Assembly: GCA_019054805.1 (NCBI GenBank)
Contig: JAHQIY010000019.1
Coordinates: forward strand, 216,001-280,000
Reading direction: 5' to 3'
Source of the DNA: Brachionus manjavacas
Taxonomy: Eukaryota > Rotifera > Eurotatoria > Ploima > Brachionidae
DNA length: 64,000 nucleotides
Shown here piece after piece: positions 1 to 11,319 of this stretch. The position numbers were made by a program, and so were the translations under genes. A model generated the notes under the pieces. The model saw nothing but the letters and a program-made list of their open reading frames with translations. It was not told the origin of the DNA and did no database searches. Position 1 is the first letter of the stretch; each line of letters opens with the position of its first letter.

Positions 1-586
1 CTGAAAAACATAATCATGATATCGATGAAGCAGAAATATCTTTTTGAATAAAAAGTTAAACAAAAGAACTCAACTCTGAATAATAAAAGTAAAAACAATT
101 AATTTAGGTAGAATGTTTTTTTTGCTAATAAAAAAATTAGCTAATGAAAAGAAATACTGCTTTATAATGTGCTGTTTTGAAATTTAAATGCGAGTTTGTT
201 TGTTTGTTCCAAAATTTTTGCTTTAGAAAAAAAAAGAAAAAAGTTTTAGAAAAATAAGCTACACAAATTAAAATTTTGAAATTTTATTTTTCTTTTAAAA
301 TAAGTTAATCTTTGATAAATTTTATAAATTTTGTTTAAACATTTCATAATTGACACCGAAAAAAATTCTCTTAAGCTTAAACTTAAAATATGCTTGTGGA
401 ATAACATTTATTAAGCTTAAATTTCAAAATAAAATAGAATTTCTTGAGTTAAAAAGTAGTTTAAAAATTAAGTAAAAGCTTTTCTATGTATCAGTAAAAA
501 TATTTAATTACATTAAACGCAATAAAATAAAGTCTAAAATTAAAAATTCTCTATAAATTAAACAAATTTTCATTTTGAATTTAAAA

Positions 587-958
587 ATGAAGTTTTTAAA
601 CTTTATTATTTTTTCTCTATTAATATTAATTCTAATAAATAAAGTAATTATTTTATAATAATGATAGTTTTATTTTTAAAATCATTTAATTTTTTTGAGA
701 GCTTTGCAAAATTATGCCCATATTGGGAAAAGTACTGGGATATTTACTTGGTTGGTGAATTTGAAAAGAAAGAATATAAAGAGTACATTTTCTTGAAAAA
801 AATCTGTGAATAAATCTAAAATTTAAGATATTTTGTCAATTTTTAGCTGCCCTGAAGATTGCTGTGAATTCGGTTGGTACATAACAAGAGATAATGCGTG
901 CTGTTCTTATGGTCACAAATCAGTTTATCAATCAATTAGTTTGTGTGTAATAATTTAG
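587..958 (+). CDS. Candidate small secreted cysteine-rich protein, three exons
   Basis: I do not recognise the family. Proposed exons are 587-643, 700-782 and 847-958, joined in phases 0 and 2, giving 83 residues. Exon 1 codes MKFLNFIIFSLLILILINK, a typical signal peptide. The mature part has the cysteine clusters LCPYW, CPEDCCEFGWY and ACCSYGH, and ends LCVII. The final exon follows a good acceptor (tcaatttttag), and an AATAAA polyadenylation signal lies at 990-995, about 32 nt after the stop. The second donor (GTACAT) is weak but is the one that keeps the cysteine-rich frame. The gene converges on CRELD. The model is built by eye; the last exon is the best-supported part. Confidence 0.4.
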
Positions 959-1226
959 AAGGATAGAGAGCGCTAGAAATGCCTTCTGTAATAAAAAAAT
1001 TTTAAAAAAAGAAATTAAAAATAAAAATTCTTTTTCTCTTTTTTCAATAAATAAAAATGATTTTTTTACATTGCACTTCTGATTTATCAATTGCTCAAGC
1101 GGTTTCTCAATTTTTTTAATTAATTTTTTTTTCATTTTTCAAAAATTTAGATGGTTAAAGGAGTTATAAAATTAAAATTTAGCAATTATTAAAAATCTAT
1201 CAAAAAAATATTTTATTTAAAAAAAA

Positions 1227-1276
1227 TCAAAGTTCATCATTTTTTTTATCGTCATCAGGTGTTTCTTTATTCAATT
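1227..1276 (-). other. CRELD: CRELD alternative last exon, soluble form with NDEL tail
   Basis: This exon lies downstream of the membrane exon, after a pyrimidine-rich tract ending attaaag. Spliced from exon 3 in phase 1 it codes ELNKETPDDDKKNDEL and a stop. NDEL at the extreme C-terminus resembles the KDEL-type ER-retrieval signal and recalls the REDL-type tail of vertebrate CRELD2. The alternative is that it is only 3' UTR of the membrane form. Confidence 0.6.
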
Positions 1277-2595
1277 CTTTAATAAAAATAAAAATTAAAT
1301 TAAAGAGTATCTAATTTAAAAGGAATAAAATTAATGATCCGAATAGAAAAGTTAGTGCGGTAAGAAAATACTGTTTTGTAAAATAGCTACTAAGCATACA
1401 TAAAATCATAACACCGATTATAAAACTGCGCTTAATCAACAGATCATTAGTTTGTTTTTTATTATTTTTATTTTTGTCTGTTATGGCTAAACAAAAATAA
1501 AAGTAATTTTCAAAAGCTTTGTTTTTATTTTAATTACCTTGACATTGGTATGAGCCCGGCTTGTTGACACATTCACCACTAGAGCATGGATTTGTGTCTT
1601 GTTCACATTCGTTGACGTCAACACATGAATCTGAGATTTTCTCGTAGCCTTTGGAGCATTGGCCAGTGCATTTGTCAGCCCCGGGTCCAGAACATTCTTG
1701 GCATGCCGCATCACACTTTTGACACACATAAGATCCTTGGGTATTTTCGCAAAATTCAGCTTTAGAACATTTTTTGTCTTCCAAACACTCGTCAACATCC
1801 TCGCATAAATTTGTTTCTGAGTTAAACTTCCATCCATTTTTGCAAGATAGGCAAGAATTTTGCTCAGGACCAGAACAAGTCAAGCATGACCTATAGCACT
1901 CAGCACATTCGGTATTGGTATCGTTTTCGTTCTTTTGATAGAAGCCATTATTGCATGAAGAGCACAGTTCTCCTGCATATCCCCTGTTGCATTTGCATTT
2001 TCCAGAGCCATCGCGAGTTCCTTCACCATCACAATTGCCATTACCAGAACATATTTGACCATTTAGTTGCGGACATTGGCGACAGTCGGACCCAAAAGTG
2101 TTAGAAGGACAGCAAAATTTTGCCTGATCAATACAAATGTCTGAGAATAGCTCAGCAATCAAATTTTTTTGCCTTTTCTTAAACCAGCCAAGTAAATTGT
2201 CTTCCTGTTCTTCTAGTAAATGATGGCACTAGTCGCAATAATTAGCTAATTAGATAAAATGTGATAAAAATGATAAATTACATCGTTTGCTTTAGAAGAA
2301 CAGGCATTTTCGATAATTTCTTCAAAGCGGATATCGCTGGTAACATAGCTACCTAGTTTGCGATCCTCCCAATCGGTGTTACCACCACCGAAATTTCCTT
2401 TGCTCGTCTTTTCAAATCCCTTATTTTGAAACAGATTTTAAAAATAAATAAATATTTTCCTAAGTCTACTTTTATGAAATTGTCTATGAGATCGCGACAA
2501 ACTTTGCACTGCTGAGATTTAGATTTAGATTTATAGCAAAAAATTGAATTGAATGATATTAAAAAAATGAAAAAAGCTATGGGAACTATTTTCAT
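1227..2595 (-). CDS. CRELD: CRELD, cysteine-rich with EGF-like domains protein
   Basis: CRELD proteins are ER/secretory-pathway factors that help membrane-receptor maturation and the ER stress response. Exon 1 (2595-2470) codes a signal peptide, a Lys/Ser stretch and CKVCRDLIDNFIK. After a 50-nt intron, exon 2 (2419-2282) codes the family hallmark NFGGGNTDWED in the WE domain. Exon 3 (2228-1538) codes WFKKRQKN, furin-like cysteine repeats and two calcium-binding EGF domains starting DVDEC and DVNEC. Exon 3 ends in phase 1, and two alternative phase-matched last exons follow: 1486-1311 (two membrane segments, 376 aa in total) or 1276-1227 (tail ending NDEL, 334 aa in total). An AATAAA occurs just past 1227. 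The family call is firm; use of both ends is inferred. Confidence 0.92.
1311..1486 (-). other. CRELD: CRELD alternative last exon, membrane form
   Basis: This exon follows acceptor ttttgtttag and joins exon 3 in phase 1. It codes a charged linker (ITDKNKNNKKQTNDLLIKR), then hydrophobic segments FIIGVMILCMLSSYF and FLTALTFLFGSLILFLL, then a stop. Two closely spaced C-terminal membrane segments are the layout of vertebrate CRELD1. Confidence 0.75.
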
Positions 2596-2599
2596 GGTA

Positions 2600-5100
2600 A
2601 AGGACCATCAAAATTCTAGAATAACTACATAAAAATAATATTTTATATTAACATTATTTTTTGAGCATAAATAATTTTCTTTATATATAGTGATATAGTA
2701 AACTTATGCAAAGTCAATTTTGAATTTGAATTTTTAGCAAATCATTTTAAAATACGTGGTTGCAACTGGTATTTCTATTATGATCTAAAATCAGGTCATT
2801 AAAATTATTATTTAAAAAAATTAAAATCTTGAAATTTAATTCTAAAAAACTTTGGTCTTTTTAAGTTGTAATAATTATTTTATAAAATTAAATAAATGAA
2901 GTGTTAATTGTTCTTCATGGCATGGGCACTAGCCTGTTGATTAACCTTGAAGGCTAAAAAAAAATCTTGAAATTAAATTCGAAAAACCTTTGGTTTTTTT
3001 CCAAACCAAACGAATTGAAAATAATTGAACAAACTTCCAACATTCTCTTGAAATTTCTGAATTTTTTTTGACCAGCATATTTGAGCTTATAGTCGAAAAT
3101 CAATTTTAAGATAAATGTAGACAAACATATAATGGCAACAAGTTTTATAATCAGATTGTTGAAATAATCAGATTGTTAAAAAAAATTTAATTTTGCATCT
3201 TTTTACAAAATTTAAAATATTTTTATTATTTATTCTTTTTTAAATTTTTGACAAGAAAGTTATTTTTAAAAAGTTTACTTGACAAAGTTGAACTAGAATA
3301 ATTTAATTTACTGAAAAGAATTGCATCATTCAAAAAAATATTAGACAAAGTAATATCCGACAATATTATTAAAACAAAAAATGATTGAAAAATAAGGTTT
3401 AAACAAATAATTAAACATATAAATCAATAATGAATGAGTTTTCACATAATGAAATAATTTATCTTGATAAAAGTCAATTAAAACTTCATTTATTTTTTTT
3501 TTCAAAAAATTTCAAATGTAAAATTTTAACTTTTTTGTAAAAAACTTATTAAAATTTTATTTATTGTTGAGCTTTGTCTTTTGGCTTCACTAAATTTTAC
3601 ACTTTTTTCAAATTCAATTTATTTTTCCAGAATTTTTTAAATATTCTCAAAGTTTTGATTCTAAGTTCTATTGATCATCAGACTTGTTTAAAAGTCCCAA
3701 TTTAAATTCCAAGTCGGGACTTTTTTTCCTTTTAATTTTTTTAAAAAGTCACAGTCTGGACTTTAAAAATATTTTTTTTCAAATTTGATAGACCAGCCTT
3801 TATATCAAAAAATTTATATATACTAATGGGTTGTCTAATAAATAAAGATTTGCCATATTTCAGAATTTTCTTGCAATTTTAGTTAAAAAGTCTTCACATT
3901 CATTGAACGCAGAAAAAATGACTGGAAAAATTGCTTTGACAGTAGTTGAGCATTAGGCGCAAATTTTCGTAATCTTCCGTTCCTGGAAAAATTACTTTAC
4001 ATAAATGGAAAAACAGGAAAATTTATTTGATTAATTTGTAAAACAAGTGAAAAAAATTACTTTGGGATCTCGAAACTTCGAGTCATCAAGATTAACAAAA
4101 TTTATTATTTAAAAAAAAAATTTCTTGATTTTGGCATGAGACTTGTAACTTTTAAACAATTCTGTTGATCATCTCCTAGAATCAAAAGCATCACTAAGAA
4201 TAATTGAAGATAAATTTTTTTGCTTAATTCTTTTATTTATTCCATTTAAATTTGTTCAAATATCTCATTTGATTACTTTCTTCAATATCAATAATGTTTC
4301 TTTTTGCTTCTTTAGATGGAAATTTAGATGGAGATTGTAAAATAGAATGTCATTTAACAGTTCAGCTGTGCTACTCTCAGCAATGGACAACAAGCATAAT
4401 TTTTCCATTTAGATGCTGAGGTAGGTAGCTTCACCCATGAGCTGGCTTCTTATCGTTAAGAAATTTAATTAATTGAATTGTCACAAGTTACAATCGGTTC
4501 AATTATGTATAGATTGATTTTTGTAACATATATCATATAAAATTGTTAATTATATTATTTTATAAACTGTAAATCATGCCTAAAAGAGTACAGAGAACGC
4601 GCTCTATAGGATAAGTAAGGGTCCGTCAACACGAACCATTCATTTTTATCTGTTATTCTAAAGCTAATTTATCGAATTGATATTAAAGAGTAATAAGAAG
4701 CGATTATTAAATAATTTACTATTTTGAATAAATATATATAATCGAATATTAATTTTTAAAATTGCATATTCAAATTTTGAAATTTTTTTAACTCATTGAT
4801 TCCACATTATTTTTGTTTTGAGGATAAACACAAATCTTAATTTTTTTATAAAATATTTATGATTCAAAAACTTTTAATTATACTCAAGCAAAAGACTTAT
4901 TATTCTAATTAAATAAATGTTTTTTTTATAAATTTATTTATAAAAATGTCTGAAAATTTTATTTTTTTTGTAATTAGATAATTAAAAAAAAATTGATTTT
5001 CTAGCTGAATTATCAAAATTGTGATCGATTAACTGAAAACTTATTTAAAAATTTGCCAATTTAGTTTTTTTTTAATTCTAGATTTGAAATTGAATCAGAT
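2600..5100. other. Intergenic, AT-rich, no firm gene
   Basis: Mostly A/T runs. One short open frame at about 4303-4425 (+) starts MFLFASLDGNLDGDCKIEC and ends IIFPFRC. It has four cysteines, but I found no partner exons, so I do not call it a gene. A short inverted repeat (aaagtccc / gggacttt) lies near 3690-3725. Confidence 0.4.
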
Positions 5101-5112
5101 TTTTCTCACAAA

Positions 5113-6501
5113 ATGAAAAGTATTTGTTTAAATCAACTTAAACATCAAGTAGAATCAAGCACCATACATGCGATTCCAAATATCTTGAGAACAAAGACTT
5201 CAATTTGTCGAACTTTATGGTTGATTGCCTTTCTTGTATCTTTTTCGGCATGTGTCTATCAGGTTATCATGCTTGTTATCAGTTTTTTTGAGTTCAATAT
5301 AATTGTCAGAATGGAACTATTGCAGTCGCTTGACGAGGAATTTCCAGCAGTAACTTTCTGCAACCTAAATCCATTCGATTTCTCATTGAAAGACAATCAA
5401 GCTAAGATTAGTGAATTTCTAAACGAATCTGTGTCAAATGAAAATGAAAATTATTTAAAAAAAATTAAATGTAATTTAAATAGTTCACTGCCGAATTTAA
5501 AGAGATTTAGCTTAGAAAAAATGCTGATCTTTTGTCGATATGATAGTGTAGAATGTAATATTGATGATTTTGTACATTTTGAACAACACACAATGTTCGG
5601 AAGTTGTTACACTTTCAATTCAGGCAAAAATTCAAGTGGTCATAAGATACCAATTAGGAAAAAGACTCGTCCTGAGCTGATTAGTGGTCTAAATTTAAAG
5701 TTATTTGTTGGTGCGCCAGAATATCAGCCATGTTGGGAGTCAAGATATGGTGCCATAGTTAACGTCCATAGTAGTTCTTCTGTTCCTTTAATTACCGAGG
5801 GGGGCATGATGGTCCAGACTGGATCTGAAACAAATTTAATTTTGAATAAAGTAAACATGAGAAAATTGCCAAAGCCATACAGCAATTGCATTAAAAATTT
5901 GACCAACAGAAATGAGATTGATTCGATTTATTATAGAAACACATTCAACTCCATTAGAAAGGTATACAGACAACATCGATGCATAGTTTATTGTTCGCTA
6001 AATAGAACAATAGAAGAAAATATCAAAAGATGCAGTTCTTTAAACTTTACAACTCAATTAGAGAGGAAAATTTGCATAGAGAATTTGGCAAAACAATTCA
6101 GTCACTATAAATTTTGCTTTAATGAATGTCCAGTTGAATGTGATTCTTCTTATTACAACATTGTAAACAGTTTATCAAGTTTTCCTTCCAAATTGTATTC
6201 GTCTTATTTGTTATCTCATGAATCTTTTCGATCAAAATTTCCCTACGAAAACATAAGTTTAGAACAAGTTAAAGAGAGTGTCTTATCAGTCAATGTCTAT
6301 TTTGGCACAAACTTCAATCAAAACATTGATGAAGTCCCAGCATTAGATTTTCTGTCTTTATTAGGCAATTTAGGAGGTCAACTAGGACTTTTTCTGGGAG
6401 CAAGTGTTCTTACTTTTGCAGAAATATTCGAAATAATTTATCAACTTTCGATTTTATTTTTCAAAAATCGTTTTAAAAACAAAACAAATCAAGAAATTTA
6501 G
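5113..6501 (+). CDS. DEG/ENaC/ASIC-family sodium channel subunit
   Basis: A trimeric cation channel subunit of the amiloride-sensitive family, which includes peptide- and acid-gated channels in invertebrates. The 462-residue frame is intronless. It has a short N-terminus with STIHAIPNI, a first membrane segment at about residues 33-58, the post-TM1 signature FPAVTFCNLNPF, a large cysteine-rich extracellular loop with NxS/T sites, and a second membrane segment with GLFLGASVLTFAEIFE. That segment includes the GAS selectivity-filter triplet and the LGNLGGQLGLF lead-in typical of the family. The usual His-Gly gating motif reads His-Ala. The frame stays open upstream of this ATG to a possible acceptor (ttttaattctag near 5080), so a longer N-terminus is possible. 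The ligand cannot be read from the sequence. Confidence 0.93.
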   Translation: MKSICLNQLKHQVESSTIHAIPNILRTKTSICRTLWLIAFLVSFSACVYQVIMLVISFFEFNIIVRMELLQSLDEEFPAVTFCNLNPFDFSLKDNQAKISEFLNESVSNENENYLKKIKCNLNSSLPNLKRFSLEKMLIFCRYDSVECNIDDFVHFEQHTMFGSCYTFNSGKNSSGHKIPIRKKTRPELISGLNLKLFVGAPEYQPCWESRYGAIVNVHSSSSVPLITEGGMMVQTGSETNLILNKVNMRKLPKPYSNCIKNLTNRNEIDSIYYRNTFNSIRKVYRQHRCIVYCSLNRTIEENIKRCSSLNFTTQLERKICIENLAKQFSHYKFCFNECPVECDSSYYNIVNSLSSFPSKLYSSYLLSHESFRSKFPYENISLEQVKESVLSVNVYFGTNFNQNIDEVPALDFLSLLGNLGGQLGLFLGASVLTFAEIFEIIYQLSILFFKNRFKNKTNQEI

Positions 6502-6849
6502 TCTATTCAATAGATACAATAATATATATGCAATAATGATTTTATTTTATTTTACTTTTCATTAAAATAAATTTTAATTTCTTAGTTGTATTTTAAGTTG
6601 ATTAATTTTAAGTAGTTGATTAGTTGATTAACCTTTGAGAAAATTTTAAATATGTCTTCTTCGAATTAAACAATTTAAATTTTATTTAAGAAAAAAAATT
6701 TATTAATGTAAAAAACAAAAAATTTAAAAAAAACGGACAATTTTACAATAAAACAATGAGCTTAAGAAAAATTAAAATTTCAGATTTTTCCAACTTATAA
6801 ATTTTTTTATTTTTTATTTCATTTTTTTTAATTCTTAATCAGTACATAT

Positions 6850-9115
6850 TCAGATAAAATTCTTGATTAATAAAGGACATCTGGTAATCTTTTTCAATTT
6901 TGTTCTCAAAAACAAGGTTAGTAAGGAATCATATACTATTAAAAAATTTATTTAAAGTAAAGCTGACTTGGAAAAAATTTCTGATTTTTTATCAAATATT
7001 GATTGGGTTCACTTATTTGAGAATTTATATATTCAGGAAATGTACAATGAGTTTATTTTCTATGTCAGCGAAGCTAGTTATCGATTCATTCCAGTGACGA
7101 ATAGCTCTAAAAAGAAAAGTATCTCAAAACCTTGGATAAAAAATGATCTCAAGATCTAAATTAGGAATAAAAAATCTTAGATACAGGAACTGTTCATGTA
7201 ACTGGAATGATATGAATCTTTATAACGATTACAAACGTATCTGTAAATTAGTTTCTTCGGAAATACAAAGAGTCAGGCTAACTTATGAACAAAATATAGT
7301 GGAAAAACTAAAAAGAATCCAAAATTATAATACAAATCTAGATGATCAACAAGTAATCAAAGAATCAATCAAAGCTTTAAAGAAGTCAAACAATGAATTA
7401 ACGCAAGAACCAAATCAAATAAGAGATATCAAATCTACTAAATAAATGTTTTCAAGATGTTTTTGTTATTGAACAAGATGGGGAGCTTCCACCTTTTGTA
7501 GCTGAAATTATTGAAAACTGTTTAGAATATATTGGCATTGAACCAAATTAATTTATTTATAAAGTGGTTTATAATAAATTACAAGACCTAAATCAAAATA
7601 AGTCATGTGGTGTAGGAAAGCTTCATCCGCTATTACTAACAAACTGTGCAGAAGCCTTTACTGTTCCTTTAACTTTAATTTTCAGAAAGTCTTTATCTAA
7701 AATTCAGCTTCCAATACAATTCAGATCAGCAAATTTTATTCCATTGTTTAACAAAGGAGATAAATCAACGGCCAGCAATTATCGTGCTGTGTCTTTAGCT
7801 TCAATTCCGTGCAAAATTATGGAAAGCATAATAAGAACCAAAATGGAAGACTATCTTTATAAGAACAATTTTATATCTAAAGAACAGCATGGATTTGTCA
7901 AGAAAGAGTCATGTACATCTAATCTTAAGGAAACTCTAGATTTCATCTCAATGAGTCTAGACAAAAGTATTCCTGTTGATGTAATTCGCTAGATTTTGCG
8001 AAAGCATTTGATACTGTTCCGGACAGACGACTAATAGCTAATTTGAAAGCGTATGGCTTTGATGGTCTGACACTAAAATGGATTTAAGCTTTCTTGAAGA
8101 CAAAGAGTTGTTCAAGGTGATATTTTGTCGGATTGGGTTTTGATTTTTAGCGGTGATTTTTAGGGTCAGTGATTGGTCCACTTTTTCCGTTTTGTGTATC
8201 AATGATCTACCAAAAGGAATAGAGAATATTGTCAAAATGTACGCAGATGATACAAAAATATTCTCGCAAACTGTATCAAAAATTAGCGCAGTGAAACTAC
8301 AATCAGATTTAGATTTAATTTTCAAGTGGACTCAAGATTGGCTTCTTCTCTTCAACACATCAAAATGTGGAGTTATGCATTAAGGTCATAAAAACAAAGA
8401 ATACACTTATTTAATTAATGGTAAACAGTTATCAACGTCAGATACCTAAAGAGATCTTGGAGGTATCTTCAATACAAATCTTAAATGGAAAAATCAAGTG
8501 ATAGAGGCTACAAACAAAGCAAATCAAATGTTGGGTCGCATCAGGAAATCATTCGCTCGTTTTGATTATAAGTTATTTAGATCATTGTATTTAACTTTTG
8601 TTCGTCTTCTTTTGGAATTTGTTGTGCCTGTATGGTCTCCAATTCTTAAGTCGGACTGTGTGAATGTTGAAAGGATTCAACGCAGAGTTACGAAATTAGT
8701 TTCTTCAATTAGGAACAAACCGTATGAAAGTAGATTGAAGGTTTTGAACATTCCAAATCTGGTGGAAAGAAGAAAAACAGGTGATCTAATTCAATTATAC
8801 TAGTTCATGCATGGTATAGAATTGGTTGAAAAAAGAAACAATTTTAATGTCACCAAAATCCAAGGAAGAGGTCACTGATTCAAATATCTCAAAGAAATTT
8901 CGAGGCTCCAACATAGAGATAACTTTTATTCAACAGAACCGCTAACATATGGAACTCGCTGCCAAACAAATTAGTTGAAGCTCCCAATTTTAACAGCTTT
9001 AAAGCAGGTATTGATTGCTGGATTAGCAGCAATCAATCACATCAGCTATCATATTGTGCCTTATCAGCACACTAGCTGGCTAGCCAGCTACAGTCAAAAC
9101 TACTACTACTAATAT
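6850..9115 (+). mobile_element. LINE (CR1/jockey-like) remnant with reverse transcriptase
   Basis: A 5'-truncated, frame-broken non-LTR retrotransposon. The linker before the reverse transcriptase is visible at about 6970-7445 (PWIKNDLK). RT fingers follow at 7564-7990 (ANFIPLFNKGD, NYRAVSLASIPCKIME, QHGFVKKESC), the palm with YADDTKIF near 8235-8260, and the C-terminal thumb at 8498-8803 (QRRVTKLVSS). Many stops and frameshifts make it inactive. The 3' end has the palindrome AGCTGGCTAGCCAGCT near 9070-9090 and an ACT-repeat tail at about 9100-9112. No complete endonuclease domain remains. Confidence 0.9.
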
Positions 9116-9689
9116 GACTATGTAAATTGAAATAAATCGAGACTTCAGAAAATTTGTCAAAATTACAGAGCGATTTTCTTAAATTTTTGTTAAACTTTTT
9201 TATTGATTATAAATGTTCTAAAATTCTTTTTTTAGCTGATCTTTTTGATTCCCGATCTAAAAAGTTGTTCATTTTCTTCATTTTATTATACAAACTATTC
9301 CAGTAGCATTACATTAGAACTAGAAAAATGTTTGATATTTAAAATTTATTTTTAATAAAGATAATTTATTGAAAAAATTGTAAACAGAACTTTATTTAAT
9401 TAAAATCAGCAACCTGATCAAATTAAAATCTTAAGTAATAATAAAATTAAAAAAAATGTAAAGTTAAATTTAAATTATAGTTTTTAATACTAAAAAATTC
9501 GTAAAAATAAAAAACAATAAACGCATTATCTTTGAAAGTCTGCATTTGAATGATTGAAAAATTTCAGCAGAAGCAAATCTTGTCGAATCATAAATTATAA
9601 AGCTTTATTTTTTTTACATAATACTTTTTCAAAAGCGTTAGTATTTTAATATTATTAAAATCGAATTTTAGAATTTATCCGAGAAAAAA
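9116..9689. other. Intergenic, upstream of COX7C
   Basis: AT-rich sequence with no open frame that looks coding. It presumably contains the COX7C promoter and 5' UTR; I see no clear motif. Confidence 0.4.
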
Positions 9690-10010
9690 ATGAGTTTCTT
9701 ATTCAGAAAAGCTTTGGCCAGAATCGCCACCCCAGTCAGCCGTCGTAGCATCGTAACCACTCCAGCAAAAAGAAGCGGTTCCGATCCACTTATCGGCCAT
9801 GTTGAACAAGAAGCCAACCCAGGATCTGTAATAACATTTTAATTCAAATTTGAAAAAAAAATATAATAATTAAATTTTAATTAATAGAACATCCCGTTCA
9901 ATATTCAAAATAGATACAAACTTGCCGCTTTGATGATTTTCTACTTTGGCAGTGCCTTTTCCGCTCCATTTTTGGTAGTCCGACATCAATTGTTGAAAAA
10001 AAATTCATAA
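9690..10010 (+). CDS. COX7C: Cytochrome c oxidase subunit 7C
   Basis: Small nuclear-encoded subunit of mitochondrial complex IV, with one inner-membrane helix. Exon 1 (9690-9827) codes a positively charged presequence ([20 protein letters not shown]). A 60-nt intron in phase 0 follows. Exon 2 (9888-10010) starts [16 protein letters not shown] and contains [20 protein letters not shown], which is nearly superimposable on the vertebrate protein. The total is 86 residues. Each exon alone codes fewer than 50 residues, so a simple ORF scan misses the gene. It lies tail-to-tail with AUP1, about 100 bp apart. Confidence 0.95.
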
Positions 10011-10112
10011 AATGTTCCCCAAAAAAAAAAAATAAAAATAGATTTAAACATTAAACTCATTTATTTAATAAAATATTAAAATAAAAAAAAACAAATTCAA
10101 GTCTATAAACAT

Positions 10113-11312
10113 TTAGTAAAAATCAGGTTTAAAATCAGCTTGATTATAATCTCGGGACAAAAAGCGCTTCCGGGCTTCGTTAATCAACTCAAACTTTCTT
10201 TCTTCAAAACTCATATTTTTTCTCTCTTTGCCAATCGGCAAGTTAGTGGACTTTGAGCTTGGCAATACTAGTCGAGGCTGATTGACTACCGGAGTCGATT
10301 CTGATCTTAACAAATTTGATTCTTGACTGCCCGAGTCCAAAATCGAAGCCATCACTGTGTCTATATCCAAACTTGACGAAAGTCCAATGTGCTGCTCTAT
10401 TGTCTCTATGGTCACATCGGGCAGGATTTGTTTAATCTGCAAGGCCAGTCTAGCATTCTGATCATTTTTTTCTTCAGCTTGATTTTGGTGCTGGTTCCAC
10501 ACAGACTCAAAATCTTGTGCGTCAAAATCGCATAGATTTAGACCTAGTTTAGAAGCGATTGAATTGCGAACTTTTTCTGCAAAGCGCTCAATCGACTCAC
10601 CACTCTGTCGTGACTGTTTCTCGAGGCTGAAATCAATTTTAAAAATGGTCACTGGCGAAAACAAGAACAGAATTAGATTTATAAGTTGGTTGGACTCGAT
10701 TGGGTTTACACTCAATGCGGAAAATGGAAATGGACGAGAGCATCTTAAGCAAATGGGCTTAATGTCCATCGATGAGTCCTTGATGCAGCTAAAATCGAAT
10801 TTAAGCAGCTCGAATGTGCCATTTGTGGCCAATTTTTCTGGAAAATACAATATTTGCTTAGAGAAAGAATCAATTTTTTTGGCGTTGATGCTTCGCTTGA
10901 GGATCTGAGCCAAAAAAAAAGACTCCTTGTTCAAGTAGTCTGCCGACTCAACCGAGTAGATTTTGTTCAGTAAAGACTTGATTGAGATGTGGTCGAAACA
11001 AGTTATGTGGTTGGAGACAAAAATTTGCTGGGAGCGAATAAAGTCTTTGGTATTGGTGACTGAATCTGTCCGGGTGAATATACCAAGGACTAGTGATACT
11101 AGATTGATGAATTTGGGGTTTGTGTTGAGTGACGGAGCGGCTGTGGCAGCCATGTAAAGCAACAGTAGCAGTACGAAGCGAATAATGAGCAGGGAAAGAC
11201 CAATGGGCAGGTAAACTACAAATAAGGATGTCGATAAGAGTCGGTTGTTGCTCAATATGAATGACTGGTCATAGTAATTGACAAGTTGGCTATAGGTTAA
11301 ATCGTTTGCCAT
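10113..11312 (-). CDS. AUP1: AUP1, lipid-droplet/ERAD regulatory factor
   Basis: AUP1 sits in the ER and lipid-droplet monolayer and recruits the ubiquitin-conjugating enzyme UBE2G2 to ERAD complexes. The intronless frame codes 399 residues, close to the human length of about 410. A long hydrophobic hairpin spans about residues 28-58. An acyltransferase-like region follows with NHITCFDH (residues 101-108; the H-x4-D motif is kept) and FPEKLATNG (157-165). A CUE domain lies at about 288-328 (ILPDVTIETIEQHIG). The C-terminal helix EERKFELINEARKRFLSRD (about 370-388) matches the UBE2G2-binding region, followed by FKPDFY. Domain order and length both fit AUP1. Confidence 0.93.
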   Translation of the reverse strand: MANDLTYSQLVNYYDQSFILSNNRLLSTSLFVVYLPIGLSLLIIRFVLLLLLYMAATAAPSLNTNPKFINLVSLVLGIFTRTDSVTNTKDFIRSQQIFVSNHITCFDHISIKSLLNKIYSVESADYLNKESFFLAQILKRSINAKKIDSFSKQILYFPEKLATNGTFELLKFDFSCIKDSSMDIKPICLRCSRPFPFSALSVNPIESNQLINLILFLFSPVTIFKIDFSLEKQSRQSGESIERFAEKVRNSIASKLGLNLCDFDAQDFESVWNQHQNQAEEKNDQNARLALQIKQILPDVTIETIEQHIGLSSSLDIDTVMASILDSGSQESNLLRSESTPVVNQPRLVLPSSKSTNLPIGKERKNMSFEERKFELINEARKRFLSRDYNQADFKPDFY

Positions 11313-11319
11313 TTTTTGT

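Noticed and set aside
932..1135. Lys/Leu-rich 67-codon minus-strand frame
   Set aside because: Low-complexity AT-rich text overlapping the 3' end of the small secreted gene candidate; no features.
4576..4614. Short frame MPKRVQRTRSIG, reminiscent of a phage/actinobacterial protein start
   Set aside because: Only twelve codons before a stop in AT-rich intergenic DNA; a chance match is more likely.
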